From Patiria pectinifera (Eukaryota; Echinodermata; Asteroidea; Valvatida; Asterinidae): a stretch of 64,000 nucleotides of DNA. The notes under the pieces are model-generated. The model ran no database searches, had not been told where the DNA came from, and saw only the letters and a program-made list of their open reading frames with translations. Each line of letters begins with the position of its first letter. Within the stretch, counting starts at the first letter, position 1. Positions 50,554-62,589 of this stretch are shown here, in pieces. Both the position numbers and the translations under genes were made by a program. Where the stretch lies: contig CM057136.1 of NCBI GenBank assembly GCA_029964075.1, positions 9,114,001 to 9,178,000 of the forward strand. The letters run 5' to 3'.

Positions 50554-52439
50554 AATCAAATAAATTTCCATAGACAACAGTGTAAATGCCCATACTTCAA
50601 AATTCTTTTAAAAATACTCAAAACTCTCACATGTGTTCAGGCTGCACAGAAAAATCTTTTATTTTATTTTCAATTTTTGTTGGGTTGACATGACTTTTCG
50701 AGACATTCTCACCCAAATAAAAACGACCCCTAAAATTAGTGATGTTTCCCAAAGTGGAACAGTAGCCATCTTGAAAAGGGATCCCTCCACATTATGGCTT
50801 AATTGTGCCACTTTCGGGCCCGATTGCATCCAAAATGCTCTGAATTGGAAGCCCTAAGTCCGGGCCAGAGGTGTATTGCCATATCTCTTGAATCTCCCGA
50901 TTCCATGGCTCTCAGAACTCTCTAATATAGAAGAATTTGAGTGTATAACCATTGATCTCCATATACACAGACTGTGTATATGGAGATGAATGTGTATAAC
51001 TTGTATTCATGAGCTCGGCGGACGGATATTTGGCCTATTTACTGGTGTGCACCCATAAGCCTACTAAAACAAAACCGGATCCGGCATAATATCCACTAGA
51101 CATTTTTCTACGCATTTTCAGCTGATACATTGCGTGTAGCGCCGTCAACGCGGTTCTGCTTTTTCACAGTGCATTGCGCCGATAACCATCTTTTCACGTT
51201 ACGTTGTGTGATCTTTATCACAGTTTTTAAGCAAACATTTCATATTATTATTTCAAACGTCACTAACATTGTAACTAGTGTGGTTAGTCTAATAAGTAAA
51301 GGTGCGTTGTTAAGGGACGGTGGCTGTAACTTCACATTTGCTATTTTTAAAAAGCTATTTTAATATACCCACCTTTTCAGATGAGTATACAAGACCATGC
51401 TTATTAAATTCTTGAGTTTCATAATATGTCTGGTCTAGTGTGCTTTATGCAATATCATACTATGTATGGGTCTGTTGTGTACTCCTGCAATATCTTATTC
51501 CTGGTAGCTGTGTCATCTTTTAAGGTCAATTTTATCAATTTTATCAATCGATCTACTTAATTTCAGTGTGTGCATTTTTTTCATTATGTTTTGTTATTTT
51601 GGCTGGACCATTACACTGGCCTTTGTCTTTCTATATAAAAAAGAAACATGCTCTTTTAAAACGCACTTCATTAGTGTGTCTAATTAGATTGGTTTTAAGA
51701 TACAAAATCATTAATCCAGGTCACTTTCTTTTTGACTTACCCAGTATAATTCAAGTTCACACAGTTATAGTTTGGTCCTTCATGAAAATGCATAGACAGA
51801 TATGCATCTTTCACACCTTTCAATTTTCAGACTTTATTATTTGACAATCTCATTCCTGCAGCCGATTTCATTTAACCTTATGCGATGACATAGTAAGAAC
51901 ACTCGGGCCACCATTTTATTGTGTAGGCCTACGTTGCGCAACATTTCAGTCATGCCAATTTTAAGAAAGTTTCTTAATGGGTAAGTTTGTGGATTGCTCA
52001 ACGAATGATGGCATGACGCAGTTCTTTGAGGTGGCTTACATTGTACTATTTTACTTGTGACAGAATTGTAAGTTCATGGGCGGATCCAGCGGGGGGGGGG
52101 GAGGTTGAGGGCGCACGCCCCCCTTTTTTTTCCTTCAGAAAAAACAACAACAACAAGATGTTCTCCCCACGTACAAACGTGCGTGTCGGCCCGACACGCT
52201 GGAATTACACACTATAATCGTTACAAAAGCCACTATTTCATCTTGACATGATAAATATTGACAAAAAAGCTTATACTTCTGACGCATTTGTGATCAAAAT
52301 GCACCAAAGCCATGCCGCTGTACGCGTATACGATGTTCCGTGCGGCATAGCATGACAGTTCAGTGCAGTGCCATCGCCATTCACTGGTTCCCACCGCGTG
52401 CTAACAGAATCAAAGCTCCGAACCAGCCAACCGATCCCC
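50554..52439. other. Gene-poor stretch with one perfect palindrome
   Basis: 1.9 kb without a recognisable gene. A perfect palindrome is at 50955-50987. A G-run with GGATCCAGCGGGGG occurs at 52,081-52,105, similar to ends of other repeats in the window. Confidence 0.5.
50955..50987. repeat. Perfect 16-bp inverted repeat with 1-nt loop
   Basis: ATCTCCATATACACAG, one base, then its exact complement. It could form a cruciform or a long hairpin RNA. Confidence 0.85.
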
Positions 52440-52620
52440 TTAGATGGGTGGTCGAGTGGTATGACATCTGCACTAGAAAGCAGGAGGTCGTGAGTTCGAG
52501 TATCACCCGAGTGATTTTTTTTCCAAACTTTCACTCGGGAGGTAACAAACTGAGTATACATTTGTTTATACGTCGGTGAAGGGCAAAACCTAATTTGATT
52601 TATATCACCCGGACGCAAAA
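52440..52620 (+). mobile_element. tRNA-derived SINE
   Basis: A-box TGGTCGAGTGG at 52449-52459 and B-box-like GTTCGAGTATC at about 52494-52504 with tRNA spacing. The body CACTCGGGAGGTAACAAACT GAGTATACATTTG and tail GTCGGTGAAGGGCAAAA match the minus-strand SINE at 34765-34945. Confidence 0.68.
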
Positions 52621-52635
52621 TTCCATCTTATAATA

Positions 52636-54290
52636 TAGGTTTTCCCGGCCAATTTCACCAAGTTTTCATTCAATTTAGCGCCTGGCTAATTCCATTTAGA
52701 TTGAAATTGAAAGATCATGCAGATCGCCATTCGACAATCAAAAAGAATCGTTCAAATTCACTATCCGAGCAATCTATCGCATTTAAGCTTCACTCGTCCC
52801 TGTAAATGATGCATTCAAATTAAAAGTATGGCGTTGTTCATTCAATTTCGTCCGAATCACTAGCCTGGGGTTGATCGTGCATTCATTTTCATTAATGGGC
52901 AAACATATTTTACATTTTGTCAAGCATGTTTAAGACTTCCTACATGTACCATTCTTAATTATCTCGTCGTAAATCATATCCGATGTCTTCAATCAGTAAA
53001 TACACCCCTCTCTTTCTTTATTAAAGGGGCCGTGCAATTAATTTATCTCAGGAATACATTTTGCGCACTTTCCTACAACTTTGAAATGTATGAAAACTAT
53101 TTTGACATCCTTCATTGATTAGTTTTATTGCAAAGTGCACGTCTTTAACATTCACAAGTTAACATACGTTTTCCGAATTACTGAGCCCGCTGTTGCTGTG
53201 GTGTGAGTTCAGGTAGACACTGATCAGTTGAGGGGTTTTCTTTCAAATTATTCACCCAAATTTTGCTAATTGAAACCATTAGTGAGAAAGGATTGCTCAT
53301 TAGCTTACTGGCATGTACTGACAAAGCAAAGAATCATCAAAGAAAAGAAATTTATGACAGAAAATATCCAAAATTCTAGCAAAGTTTTGTGATGAAATAG
53401 CCAGTTAACATATCTGCCCGGAATGACATCGAGGTTTTGCTCATGAATATCGAACTTTGCATCAGCATAAAAAGGGAGAAGGCACCAAAAACTGGTTTCA
53501 AAATGAAACAATTTGAAACTTGAAAATAAGGTTGAAATGTGACAAAAAGATGTGTGTTCAACGTTTGAATTGAACAATTACTTTGCATGTGCCCTTTAAA
53601 TTGGTGTTCGGTCAGACACAAGCATGAAAAAAAAAACGTTTAAGAAATCACCCAAGAGAAGTGTTCCCGATGGTACAACTATTGCCAAACGTACATGCCC
53701 CGATGTCTTGCACGTCAAGAACTCGTCAACGTTAAAAGAAGCCCCTTGATCAAACGTTTAAGCATGTAGAAATGATTATCTTAACCCTTTTCATTTCATT
53801 ATTTTGGTACATATTGTATCCCTCATATCAGTTAACTTGTTGCATTGTAAATTTTGCAGTCACCAAGATTTTTATGCAGAAAATTTACCTCGAAGCAAAA
53901 TAGGAAAATGTATCAGTAAAACATCTTATTAATTGGAATAACCAAATGATGACAGTGATTGCCCATAAACGAATAAGAAACAAAAAGCATGATAATACGC
54001 TATAAGCGCACCGACGTTCGCTAATTTGAATGCGTCAACCGTCAAAAGGTAGCAAAGACTTCATTTAAGAATGCTACAAGGTATAAGTCTTGAATGCACC
54101 AAAACGAAATAGAATGCCCCAAAACGAAAACGAACATTCAGTGCAAAATCTTGGCTGCCTAAAAATGAAATTGGATGCCCAAAAATGAAAAAGAAATCCG
54201 AATTTGATCGCATGTGCAAACCTCACGCGTAATTGAATGGCAGATAATGAAAATGTTTCGAAAACTTCTGAAATTGGCCGGGAAAACCTA
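52636..54290. mobile_element. TIR element 2 (1,655 bp), TAGGTTTTCCCGGCCAATTTC ends
   Basis: Both 21-bp ends are identical in inverted orientation and are flanked by TA (52634-52635 and 54291-54292). No transposase is seen, so it is non-autonomous. It is the uninterrupted relative of element 3 and serves as the empty-site reference for two insertions there. Confidence 0.85.
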
Positions 54291-55153
54291 TAGTTTGTAT
54301 CAGGGTTGATTTTCGTTCCATGTCTCAAGTTCCAGCTGGGAACAGGTTGAAGAAAAGTCGCTGAGAATGACGGTCCGGGGAAAAGAAAGAAAAGCTCGAA
54401 CGATTCTAAAACGGTAGCCGGGTTGTGGCAGATTCCCCAAATCCAAATATAGGCTGCCGTACTCAAGGATAATTATTTTCACCAAAAGCCTTTCTGTATT
54501 TTATGTTATGTCATTTATAATACATTAACCACCGGAATACACACAAAGGAACGCAGTCATCAAGCGCTTGCTTTCTGCCTCATTGCTTGTTATTGCTTGT
54601 AGGTTATTCAATAGGAACTGAATAATTTTCCTCCATCGTGGATTTTTGTTATGATGATTTTGCACTTAAATGCAAGGCCAGTAGAATTGGGCTAACAAGA
54701 GAGTTACTGAGACCTCATAGTGTGTACATTCATGTACATCTTCCTGATCCGAAAGTCACCGGGAGCAATAATATTTGGAAGAAGCAAAAAAAATATTCAA
54801 ACGATATGAGTCAGGGAGGTACTGATAAAGGGGGTGATTCAGTCGTTGGTTAATGAGTATGAAGACAAAAAATGGATCAATGCCTTTTTAAGTATGAAGA
54901 AGTCAGCCAAGAATAGGCCTTCCTTTTCAATATAGGTTTTCCCGGGAAAAAAAATCCGAATTGTTCTAATCAGTTTCATTATCAGCAATTAAATTTCGCG
55001 GGAGTTTTGCACATGTGGTCAAATTGGATTTTCTTTGTCATTTTGGGTTCATTCAATTTCATTTTTAGGCAGCCAAGGTTTTTCTCTGAATGTTCGTTTT
55101 CGGACATCTTATTTCGTTTTTGTGCATTCAAGACTTAATTTGTAGCAGTCTGA

Positions 55154-55536
55154 GGCAAAAAAGTCGGTCTCTGGTCAGACCGAAGTTCCGGAATTGATGC
55201 GGCGACGCGTTGTTTTTTTTTGTGGTTTTTTTTGGTGGCCTATTTTTTCAAGCTTGAATTGTACAGACAAGGCGGGTACTGTTTTGCTTTTTTGTGTCCT
55301 CATTATACATTGGTGTCCTCCATAATTTGCCTTGGTGCCCTTTATCATTTGCCTTGGTGCAATTTCCCCATTCCTTGGTGCTCCTTGGTTCAAAAGTTTG
55401 AGGAGGGGCGGCAATAGAGGGCGCTATTGTAGCTTCCGTGTTAATTTGAAGAAGAAAAAAGGTTGACGCGAATGATTAAAATCGACGCGCGCGCTGACCA
55501 GAGACCGAGTAATTTTTTTTTTTTTGGGGGGGGGCC
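55154..55536. mobile_element. Harbinger-like MITE, second copy (383 bp)
   Basis: Shares TCGGTCTCTGGTCAGACC, AAGTTCCGGAATTGA, GAGGGCGCT and CGCGCGCTGACCAGAGACCG with the copy at 28846-29222, with GGC/GGCC ends. The flanks TGA and TTA fit a TTA duplication with one change, supported by the uninterrupted relative at about 54,045-54,060. Confidence 0.8.
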
Positions 55537-57504
55537 TTAAATTAAGTCTTTCCAACCTTTTGACGGTTGCCGCATTTAAATAAGCAAACATCCGTGCGCT
55601 TATGACGTATGACCATGCTTTTCGTTTCTTATTCGTTTATGGGCAATCGCTTGCATCGTTTGGTCATTTAAGTAAGTACGATTTTTTTTATCGATATATT
55701 TTCCTATTTTCCTCCGAGGTTCATTTCCCCGAAAAATTTTGAAGACTTAAAAAAAATGCAACGTTACAAATTAATTGATATGAGGGGAAACAACATGTAA
55801 CGAAATATTTAATTGAAAGGGACTAAGATAATTTCCTTTTCACTGTTGATCTTTTCTACTTGTTTAAACGTTTGAGCAAGGGGCATCTTCACGTTGACGA
55901 TTTCTTGACGTGCAAGACATCGGGACACGTATATTGGCAATGGTTGTACCATCTCTTGCGTTATTTCTTAAATGTTTTCTTGCGTATGTCAGAGCGAATA
56001 CTTACAGTATTCAAAGGGCCCATGCAAAGTAAGTTTTCAATGCAAACCTTGAAACTACATCTTTGTGTCACATTTAACCTTATTCGCAAGTTTTATTTAT
56101 CCATTTTCAAAGGTTGTTTTGGTGCCTTCACTGCTTTTATGTGATGGCATTCCCGGCATGACTTAATTATGTTACATGGCCATTTCAGCACAAAAAAAGT
56201 GTTAGAATTTTGGATATTTTGCTGTCATCAATTTTTTTTATTTGGTGATTCTTTAATGTGTCAGTACATGGCAGTAATCAACGAGCAACCCTTTCCCATA
56301 AATGTTTTGAATTAGCAAATTTTACAAGAATAATTTGAAAGAAAAAACCCTAAACTTCCTGAAATGACATCACAGTAACAGCGCGCTCATACGTAGTCCG
56401 TAAAAGCATTTTAAATGTTTAAAGAAGTGCACTTTTGCAATAACATTAACCAAAAAAAGTTGTCAAATGTGTATGTTTTTTTTACATTTCACAAAGAGTT
56501 ACACAAAAAGAATTCCTGAGAAAAAATCATTGCACATACCCTTTAATTAAGAAAGAAAGAAATGCATCTTCGGATTGAAGACTTTACATATAAGTTACGC
56601 TAAGGAATACGGACACATAAAGTCTTAAAAGATGTTTGACAAAATGTGAAATATTGTAGCGGGATCCTACTGGGCTCTTGTCCGCCACGTCCAGCAAAAC
56701 GCAAGAAAAGGGGACACACGGACGGGATTTCTAACTCTGAAAGAAGATCTAATTTATTTCGCCAAGCGGACTCTGCGGGCAACTTGCCGCACCGCTACCA
56801 GAACTGCAACTGATCAATTCCCAGCATAGACATACACACAATCTGAACAAATGTATACAAATGTAGCAACTTTACCCAACTCTGGAATCCAGCCAAGTTC
56901 TTCCCGCGCAATTGAACAAAAGAACCCCACTTAGCCAACCTATTTGTAGAGCCTATTTCCGGAGCGCGCGCTAGCCAGACCCAAATCCAGGTCAGGTGCG
57001 CGCCGCCGGAGCCCCTCCGCCGGAGCACTAGTGCTAGAAAGCAATGACAACAAAAGTGTACATAGACTGTCCGTTACACTACCCCCTCCTTAAATTGGGC
57101 CTATTCTCCTGAATAGGGGCACATATACAACACATTTTACATGATTTTTTTTTCTTTAACCCAACATTGGGTGTCCTCAAAGGATGTGGAGCAACGTTGA
57201 TCTGGTCCCCTAAATGGTTACTCAGATCAAACGTTAATCCAGCAATCCATGATGACAACCTCTTCAACAGGGAAACATTTTAGAAACAACATGAGAAATC
57301 AAACACTTTACTTTGTTTATCAATGGGTGTCCTCAATGGAAGTTGATCAGCGTTGATTCTAGCCCCCAGACTGGTGCACAGAATCAAACAATGATACAAC
57401 AAACCGTGACGACTAGCCTACCTTACAACAATTTCAACACATTCTTTTACAGTTTTTTTCCTTTTTCACTTTACTTGGAAACTGTCCTTTATGTCCTTAC
57501 TTTT

Positions 57505-58023
57505 TCACAAAACAATGTCCATCCAAGAGAGAACTTCTCTCCAGTCTCTGTCTGTGTTGCACTTCGCAAGCTTTAGTGTCTTCAGCCAAGTACACAGGTC
57601 ACGTCGCTGTACTCCTTCCACCTGGTCGTTGACTTCCCAACCTTGCTTTGGTCCCGTTGTCTTCCGTGGTGTCTGTCCACGCGCTGTTGTCTTCTCTGGC
57701 AGCCTTGTCTTCTGTGGTGCACCCCGCACCGGCGGATTCTCCGTCTTCTTCGGCGGCCTCGTCTTCTGTGGTGCACCCTGCACCGGCGGATTCCCAGCCT
57801 TTGATGCTCCCTGCACCAACGGGTATCCTGTCTTCTGCGGTACTCCCTGTACCTTCGGCCTCGTCTTCTTTGATGCGTCTTGCATCGCCGGATCCGCAGT
57901 CTGTTGGCTTACCGTTGTTGTTCCTGTCACGTGCACCTGCGGTCTGAAAGTCAATGTCGTTGCTTGCTCCAGCGGTGCTGCTTTCGCCGGGGGATAGTGC
58001 CGCTCCGGCTCGGTTGCCGTCAC
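57505..58023 (-). CDS. 172-aa repetitive Pro/Lys-rich ORF of the LTR element, unit 1
   Basis: The middle of this frame repeats VQGAPQKTRP-like units about five times (residues 52-105), with a basic character, and ends in WREVLSWMDIVL. It is the second frame of the element in its own orientation. It may be a degenerate nucleic-acid-binding or Gag-like protein, but no family is recognisable. The second unit (59567-60085) has one clear substitution. Confidence 0.4.
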   Translation of the reverse strand: MTATEPERHYPPAKAAPLEQATTLTFRPQVHVTGTTTVSQQTADPAMQDASKKTRPKVQGVPQKTGYPLVQGASKAGNPPVQGAPQKTRPPKKTENPPVRGAPQKTRLPEKTTARGQTPRKTTGPKQGWEVNDQVEGVQRRDLCTWLKTLKLAKCNTDRDWREVLSWMDIVL

Positions 58024-58102
58024 CTGAACATGAAGGTCAGTGTCTTGTGGTCGATTGTCCGTGGTCTGAGTTGCTGTCCCGGCAGTACGGCGGTCGATGA
58101 GT

Positions 58103-58684
58103 TCAGCGTGCTCCGGCTGATCGGCATGGATCAGTGTGCATCGATGGAGATGTCCGCAACAATGGAGCTATCGATGTGCAGCTAAATTTCTCCGCAGCAG
58201 TTGGATGAGGACTGGAAAAGTCGGTGCATCCACGAACCTCGATCCGATGGACAGCCGCCATGCTCGCTAGTATCACGGGACGGGGCTCCACGTCAACAGC
58301 AGGGCTATCATCGCTCGCAGCGGCCTCCCTACTCGTGGTCTCCCCATTCACGCGACAACCCAGCCTAGCATCAACTTCTGCCTCCAGACCGCTGAACAGG
58401 CTTGCTCGTCGTTCATCTTCATCCTGATCCGCACTGGTAGAATCATCGGAGCTGTACATCGCTTCCAATTCGGCGATCATTTTATTGAAGCATTTCCTTT
58501 GGTACGCACCAACCGCTGATCCCGTGGCCCATGGATTACGTCCACGTTTGTCCGAGGAATAGGCTGATCCAGAAATCTGCCGCTCCAAGGAATCCTCCAG
58601 CTTCCGAATGTCAATCATGACATCGTAAATGGCGTCCACGATTTCAACTGCGGTTGTGTACTTCGTCAATTTCAGTCGGTCCAA
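58103..58684 (-). CDS. 193-aa ORF of the LTR element, unit 1
   Basis: First frame after the 5' LTR (minus strand). Residues 1-80 are helical and charged (YTTAVEIVDAIYDVMIDIRK); an acidic Ser/Asp stretch follows. No domain recognised. Position suggests a Gag-derived protein. The second copy lies at 60165-60746. Confidence 0.42.
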   Translation of the reverse strand: MDRLKLTKYTTAVEIVDAIYDVMIDIRKLEDSLERQISGSAYSSDKRGRNPWATGSAVGAYQRKCFNKMIAELEAMYSSDDSTSADQDEDERRASLFSGLEAEVDARLGCRVNGETTSREAAASDDSPAVDVEPRPVILASMAAVHRIEVRGCTDFSSPHPTAAEKFSCTSIAPLLRTSPSMHTDPCRSAGAR

Positions 58685-59566
58685 AATCCCGTCAATATCC
58701 CACCAGCTGCCACCATTTGTAGCGGGATCCTACTGGGCTCTTGTCCGCCAAGTCCAGCAAAACGCAAGAAATGGGGACACACGGACGGGATTTCTAACTC
58801 TGAAAGAAGATCTAATTTATTTCGCCAAGCGGACTCTGCGGGCAACTTGCCGCACCGCTACCAGAACTGCAACTGATCAATTCCCAGCATAGACATACAC
58901 ACAATCTGAACAAATGTATACAAATGTAGCAACTTTACCCAACTCTGGAATCCAGCCAAGTTCTTCCCGCGCAATTGAACAAAAGAACCCCACTTAGCCA
59001 ACCTATTTGTAGAGCCTATTTCCGGAGCGCGCGCTAGCCAGGCCAAATCAGGTCAGGTGCGCGCCGCCGGAGCCCCTCCGCCGGAGCACTAGTGCTAGAA
59101 AGCAATGACAACAAAAGTGTACATAGACTGTCCGTTACACTACCCCCTCCTTAAATTGGGCCTATTCTCCTGAATAGGGGCACATATACAACACATTTTA
59201 CATGATTTTTTTTTCTTTAACCCAACATTGGGTGTCCTCAAAGGATGTGGAGCAACGTTGATCTGGTCCCCTAAATGGTTACTCAGATCAAACGTTAATC
59301 CAGCAATCCATGATGACAACCTCTTCAACAGGGAAACATTTTAGAAACAACATGAGAAATCAAACACTTTACTTTGTTTATCAATGGGTGTCCTCAATGG
59401 AAGTTGATCAGCGTTGATTCTAGCCCCCAGACTGGTGCACAGAATCAAACAATGATACAACAAACCGTGACGACTAGCCTACCTTACAACAATTTCAACA
59501 CATTCTTTTACAGTTTTTTTTTCTTTTTCACTTTACTTGGAAACTGTCCTTTATGTCCTTACCTTT

Positions 59567-60085
59567 TCACAAAACAATGTCCATCCAAGAGAGAACTCCT
59601 CTCCAGTCTCTGTCTGTGTTGCACTTCGCAAGCTTTAGTGTCTTCAGCCAAGTACACAGGTCACGTCGCTGTACTCCTTCCACCTGGTCGTTGACTTCCC
59701 AACCTTGCTTTGGTCCCGTTGTCTTCCGTGGTGTCTGTCCACGCGCTGTTGTCTTCTCTGGCAGCCTTGTCTTCTGTGGTGCACCCCGCACCGGCGGATT
59801 CTCCGTCTTCTTCGGCGGCCTCGTCTTCTGTGGTGCACCCTGCACCGGCGGATTCCCAGCCTTTGATGCTCCCTGCACCAACGGGTATCCTGTCTTCTGC
59901 GGTACTCCCTGTACCTTCGGCCTCGTCTTCTTTGATGCGTCTTGCATCGCCGGATCCGCAGTCTGTTGGCTTACCGTTGTTGTCCCTGTCACGTGCACCT
60001 GCGGTCTGAAAGTCAATGTCGTTGCTTGCTCCAGCGGTGCTGCTTTCGCCGGGGGATAGTGCCGCTCCGGCTCGGTTGCCGTCAC
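59567..60085 (-). CDS. 172-aa repetitive ORF of the LTR element, unit 2
   Basis: Near-identical copy of 57505-58023 (a Glu to Gly change near the C-terminus). Same repeat structure; function unknown. Confidence 0.4.
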   Translation of the reverse strand: MTATEPERHYPPAKAAPLEQATTLTFRPQVHVTGTTTVSQQTADPAMQDASKKTRPKVQGVPQKTGYPLVQGASKAGNPPVQGAPQKTRPPKKTENPPVRGAPQKTRLPEKTTARGQTPRKTTGPKQGWEVNDQVEGVQRRDLCTWLKTLKLAKCNTDRDWRGVLSWMDIVL

Positions 60086-60164
60086 CTGAACATGAAGGTC
60101 AGTGTCTTGTGGTCGATTGTTCGTGGTCTGAGTTGCTGTCCCGGCAGTACGGCGGTCGATGAGT

Positions 60165-60746
60165 TCAGCGTGCTCCGGCTGATCGGCATGGATCAGTGTG
60201 CATCGATGGAGATGTCCGCAACAATGGAGCTATCGATGTGCAGCTAAATTTCTCCGCAGCAGTTGGATGAGGACTGGAAAAGTCGGTGCATCCACGAACC
60301 TCGATCCGATGGACAGCCGCCATGCTCGCTAGTATCACGGGACGGGGCTCCACGTCAACAGCAGGGCTATCATCGCTCGCAGCGGCCTCCCTACTCGTGG
60401 TCTCCCCATTCACGCGACAACCCAGCCTAGCATCAACTTCTGCCTCCAGACCGCTGAACAGGCTTGCTCGTCGTTCATCTTCATCCTGATCCGCACTGGT
60501 AGAATCATCGGAGCTGTACATCGCTTCCAATTCGACGATCATTTTATTGAAGCATTTCCTTTGGTACACACCAACCGCTGATCCCGTGGCCCATGGATTA
60601 CGTCCACGTTTGTCCGAGGAATAGGCTGATCCAGAAATCTGCCGCTCCAAGGAATCCTCCAGCTTCCGAATGTCAATCATGACATCGTAAATGGCGTCCA
60701 CGATTTCAACTGCGGTTGTGTACTTCGTCAATTTCAGTCGGTCCAA
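60165..60746 (-). CDS. 193-aa ORF of the LTR element, unit 2
   Basis: Near-identical copy of 58103-58684 with two Ala/Val exchanges. The open frame in both units suggests recent duplication. Confidence 0.42.
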   Translation of the reverse strand: MDRLKLTKYTTAVEIVDAIYDVMIDIRKLEDSLERQISGSAYSSDKRGRNPWATGSAVGVYQRKCFNKMIVELEAMYSSDDSTSADQDEDERRASLFSGLEAEVDARLGCRVNGETTSREAAASDDSPAVDVEPRPVILASMAAVHRIEVRGCTDFSSPHPTAAEKFSCTSIAPLLRTSPSMHTDPCRSAGAR

Positions 60747-61339
60747 AATCCCGTCAATATCCCACCAGCTGCCACCATTTGTAGCGGGATCCTACTGGGC
60801 TCTTGTCCGCCAAATCCGGCCAAACGCAAGAAAAGGGGACAGACAGACGGGATTTCTAACTCTGAAAGAAGATCTAATTTATTTCGCCAAGCGTACTCTG
60901 CGGGCAACTTGCCGCACCGCTACCAGAACTGCAACTGATCAATTCCCAGCATAGACATACACACAATCTGAACAAATGTATACAAATGTAGCAACTTTAC
61001 CCAACTCTGGAATCCAGCCAAGTTCTTCCCGCGCAATTGAACAAAAGAACCCCACTTAGCCAACCTATTTGTAGAGCCTATTTCCGGAGCGCGCGCTAGC
61101 CAGACCCAAATCCAGGTCAGGTGCGCGCCGCCGGAGCCCCTCCGCCGGAGCACTAGTGCTAGAAAGCAATGACAACAAAAGTGTACATAGACTGTCCGTT
61201 ACAATATGTTTGCCCATTAATGAAAACGAATGCCCGATCAACCCCTTACTAATGGTTTAGACGAAATTGAATGAACAACGCGATACTTTTAATATAAACG
61301 CATCTTTGATAAGGACGAAAGAAGCTAAAAGGTACGGAG

Positions 61340-61640
61340 GCCCTGGAACGACATTTTAATATTGACCTTTTTAATGTGAACCTTGTAACCTCTTAATATT
61401 GACGTTGTACCTTCGCAATATGCACGTTGCACACGGCTTAATATCGCATTGTGGAAGTTGTTCCTTCTTAATGTTAATGTTTTAACTTGTTAATATTCAC
61501 GTTCGATCTTGTCAATGTACACCATTGATCATGCTTGATGTCAACGTTGCACCTTGCTTCTTCGCAATATGAACCATGTACCTTCGCATAGTGAACGTTT
61601 GACCTTGCATCTTGTTAATATCATTGTTTAACCATCCTCC
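61340..61640. repeat. Degenerate repeat of TTAATATTGACGTTGTACC-like units
   Basis: About ten decayed units of 22-30 bp, each with (T/C)AATATnnACGTTGnACCTT. It begins where element 3 loses similarity to element 2. Confidence 0.7.
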
Positions 61641-62589
61641 TTTGCAATGTGAATCATGCATTCTAAAAAGTACGAAGTCCTTGCCAAGCCCTATAGTTAG
61701 ACAACCAGTTATGATGGAGTTTCAATCTGACGGCTGTTTAATGTCATTTAACCCGAGCGTCTACCTTGCAGTGATTTTTATCATGACTCAAGGCTCTCTG
61801 TTTTATTTCACTCATCTTTTATAATTCATGTTCAGGCTAACCATAACCCAAGGTTGGGCATACATGTAAAAACATGCATCCTGAAGCAAATTTGTCATTG
61901 TTTCAAATAACCCGATCTAATCATTTCAACCGTTTACTATACACAAATTTATACCGGTTTGCTTTCTGAATGTACTGATTTCTTTCTTCCTGTACTTTCA
62001 TCTTTGCCATATCCCAATGATTTTTAACTCGCCAACAGGGCTCCTTACCAAATAGTATGAGGATCCCCGCTGTTTTGACGAGCATTTGGTTTTCGGGCTA
62101 CTGCTAAGTCGAACCCTACATACCCCCCCCCCTCCCCGGATATCCGCACCTGACCGCAACATGAAGAATATTCGCAATTGGTTGACGACCAGTCATGTAT
62201 GCATGAACTCCAAGCAAACAACTTCGTATAGGGTGCCCCGGCAACACGTGATTCGCGCTCAACTCAACGGTGCGGTCGTGATGGGGCGCTCTCTCGCGGT
62301 GGCGGGTTATCGCTGCAGCGGGTAATCGCGCATTCAACCATCAAAACGTCTAGCCCCTAGACAAGCTCGAGTATGTTGCGGGTGTATGGCATTGTATGCA
62401 CTGAATAAACAATTAAATAACTGACCGACTAACCACCTGTGCCCCGCGCGCTATCGCTTTTACAATGATTGACGGGAATGGGACCGTTGGTGAAATCCCC
62501 GATATTTCCCCGAAGTAATAAATATCAATGTATGCCCTTACTATTGGTGTCATGCTTTATAAGACGTGGATATTATTTCGTAACGGTAC
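61641..62589. other. No gene recognised
   Basis: 950 bp of mixed DNA. A C-run lies near 62,125. A GC-rich segment (62,230-62,330) yields short overlapping open frames without family features. Confidence 0.45.

Larger units (their letters stand above)
56655..61203 (-). mobile_element. Tandem LTR retroelement: three LTRs and two internal regions
   Basis: Three 422-424-bp LTRs (56655-57078, 58718-59139, 60780-61203) alternate with two internal regions of about 1,640 bp (57079-58717 and 59140-60779) that are about 99% identical. LTRs have TG...CA ends and the whole block is flanked by ATAT on each side. A purine run (AAGGAGGGGGTAG on the minus strand) next to the LTR and a TGG-initiated binding-site-like stretch at the other side show minus-strand orientation. 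No reverse transcriptase is encoded, so it is non-autonomous. Confidence 0.9.
54933..61330. mobile_element. TIR element 3 (inverted copy of element 2) split by two insertions
   Basis: It starts with TAGGTTTTCCCGG at 54933 and follows the reverse complement of element 2: 54,950-55,153, then 55,537-56,654, then 61,204 to about 61,330. The gaps are a Harbinger-like MITE and a three-LTR retroelement. Similarity to element 2 fades near 61,330 and the right TIR is not found. Confidence 0.78.

Noticed and set aside
57582-58427. Overlapping plus-strand and minus-strand frames in the LTR element
   Set aside because: They are shadows of the minus-strand frames, caused by GC-rich repetitive codons.
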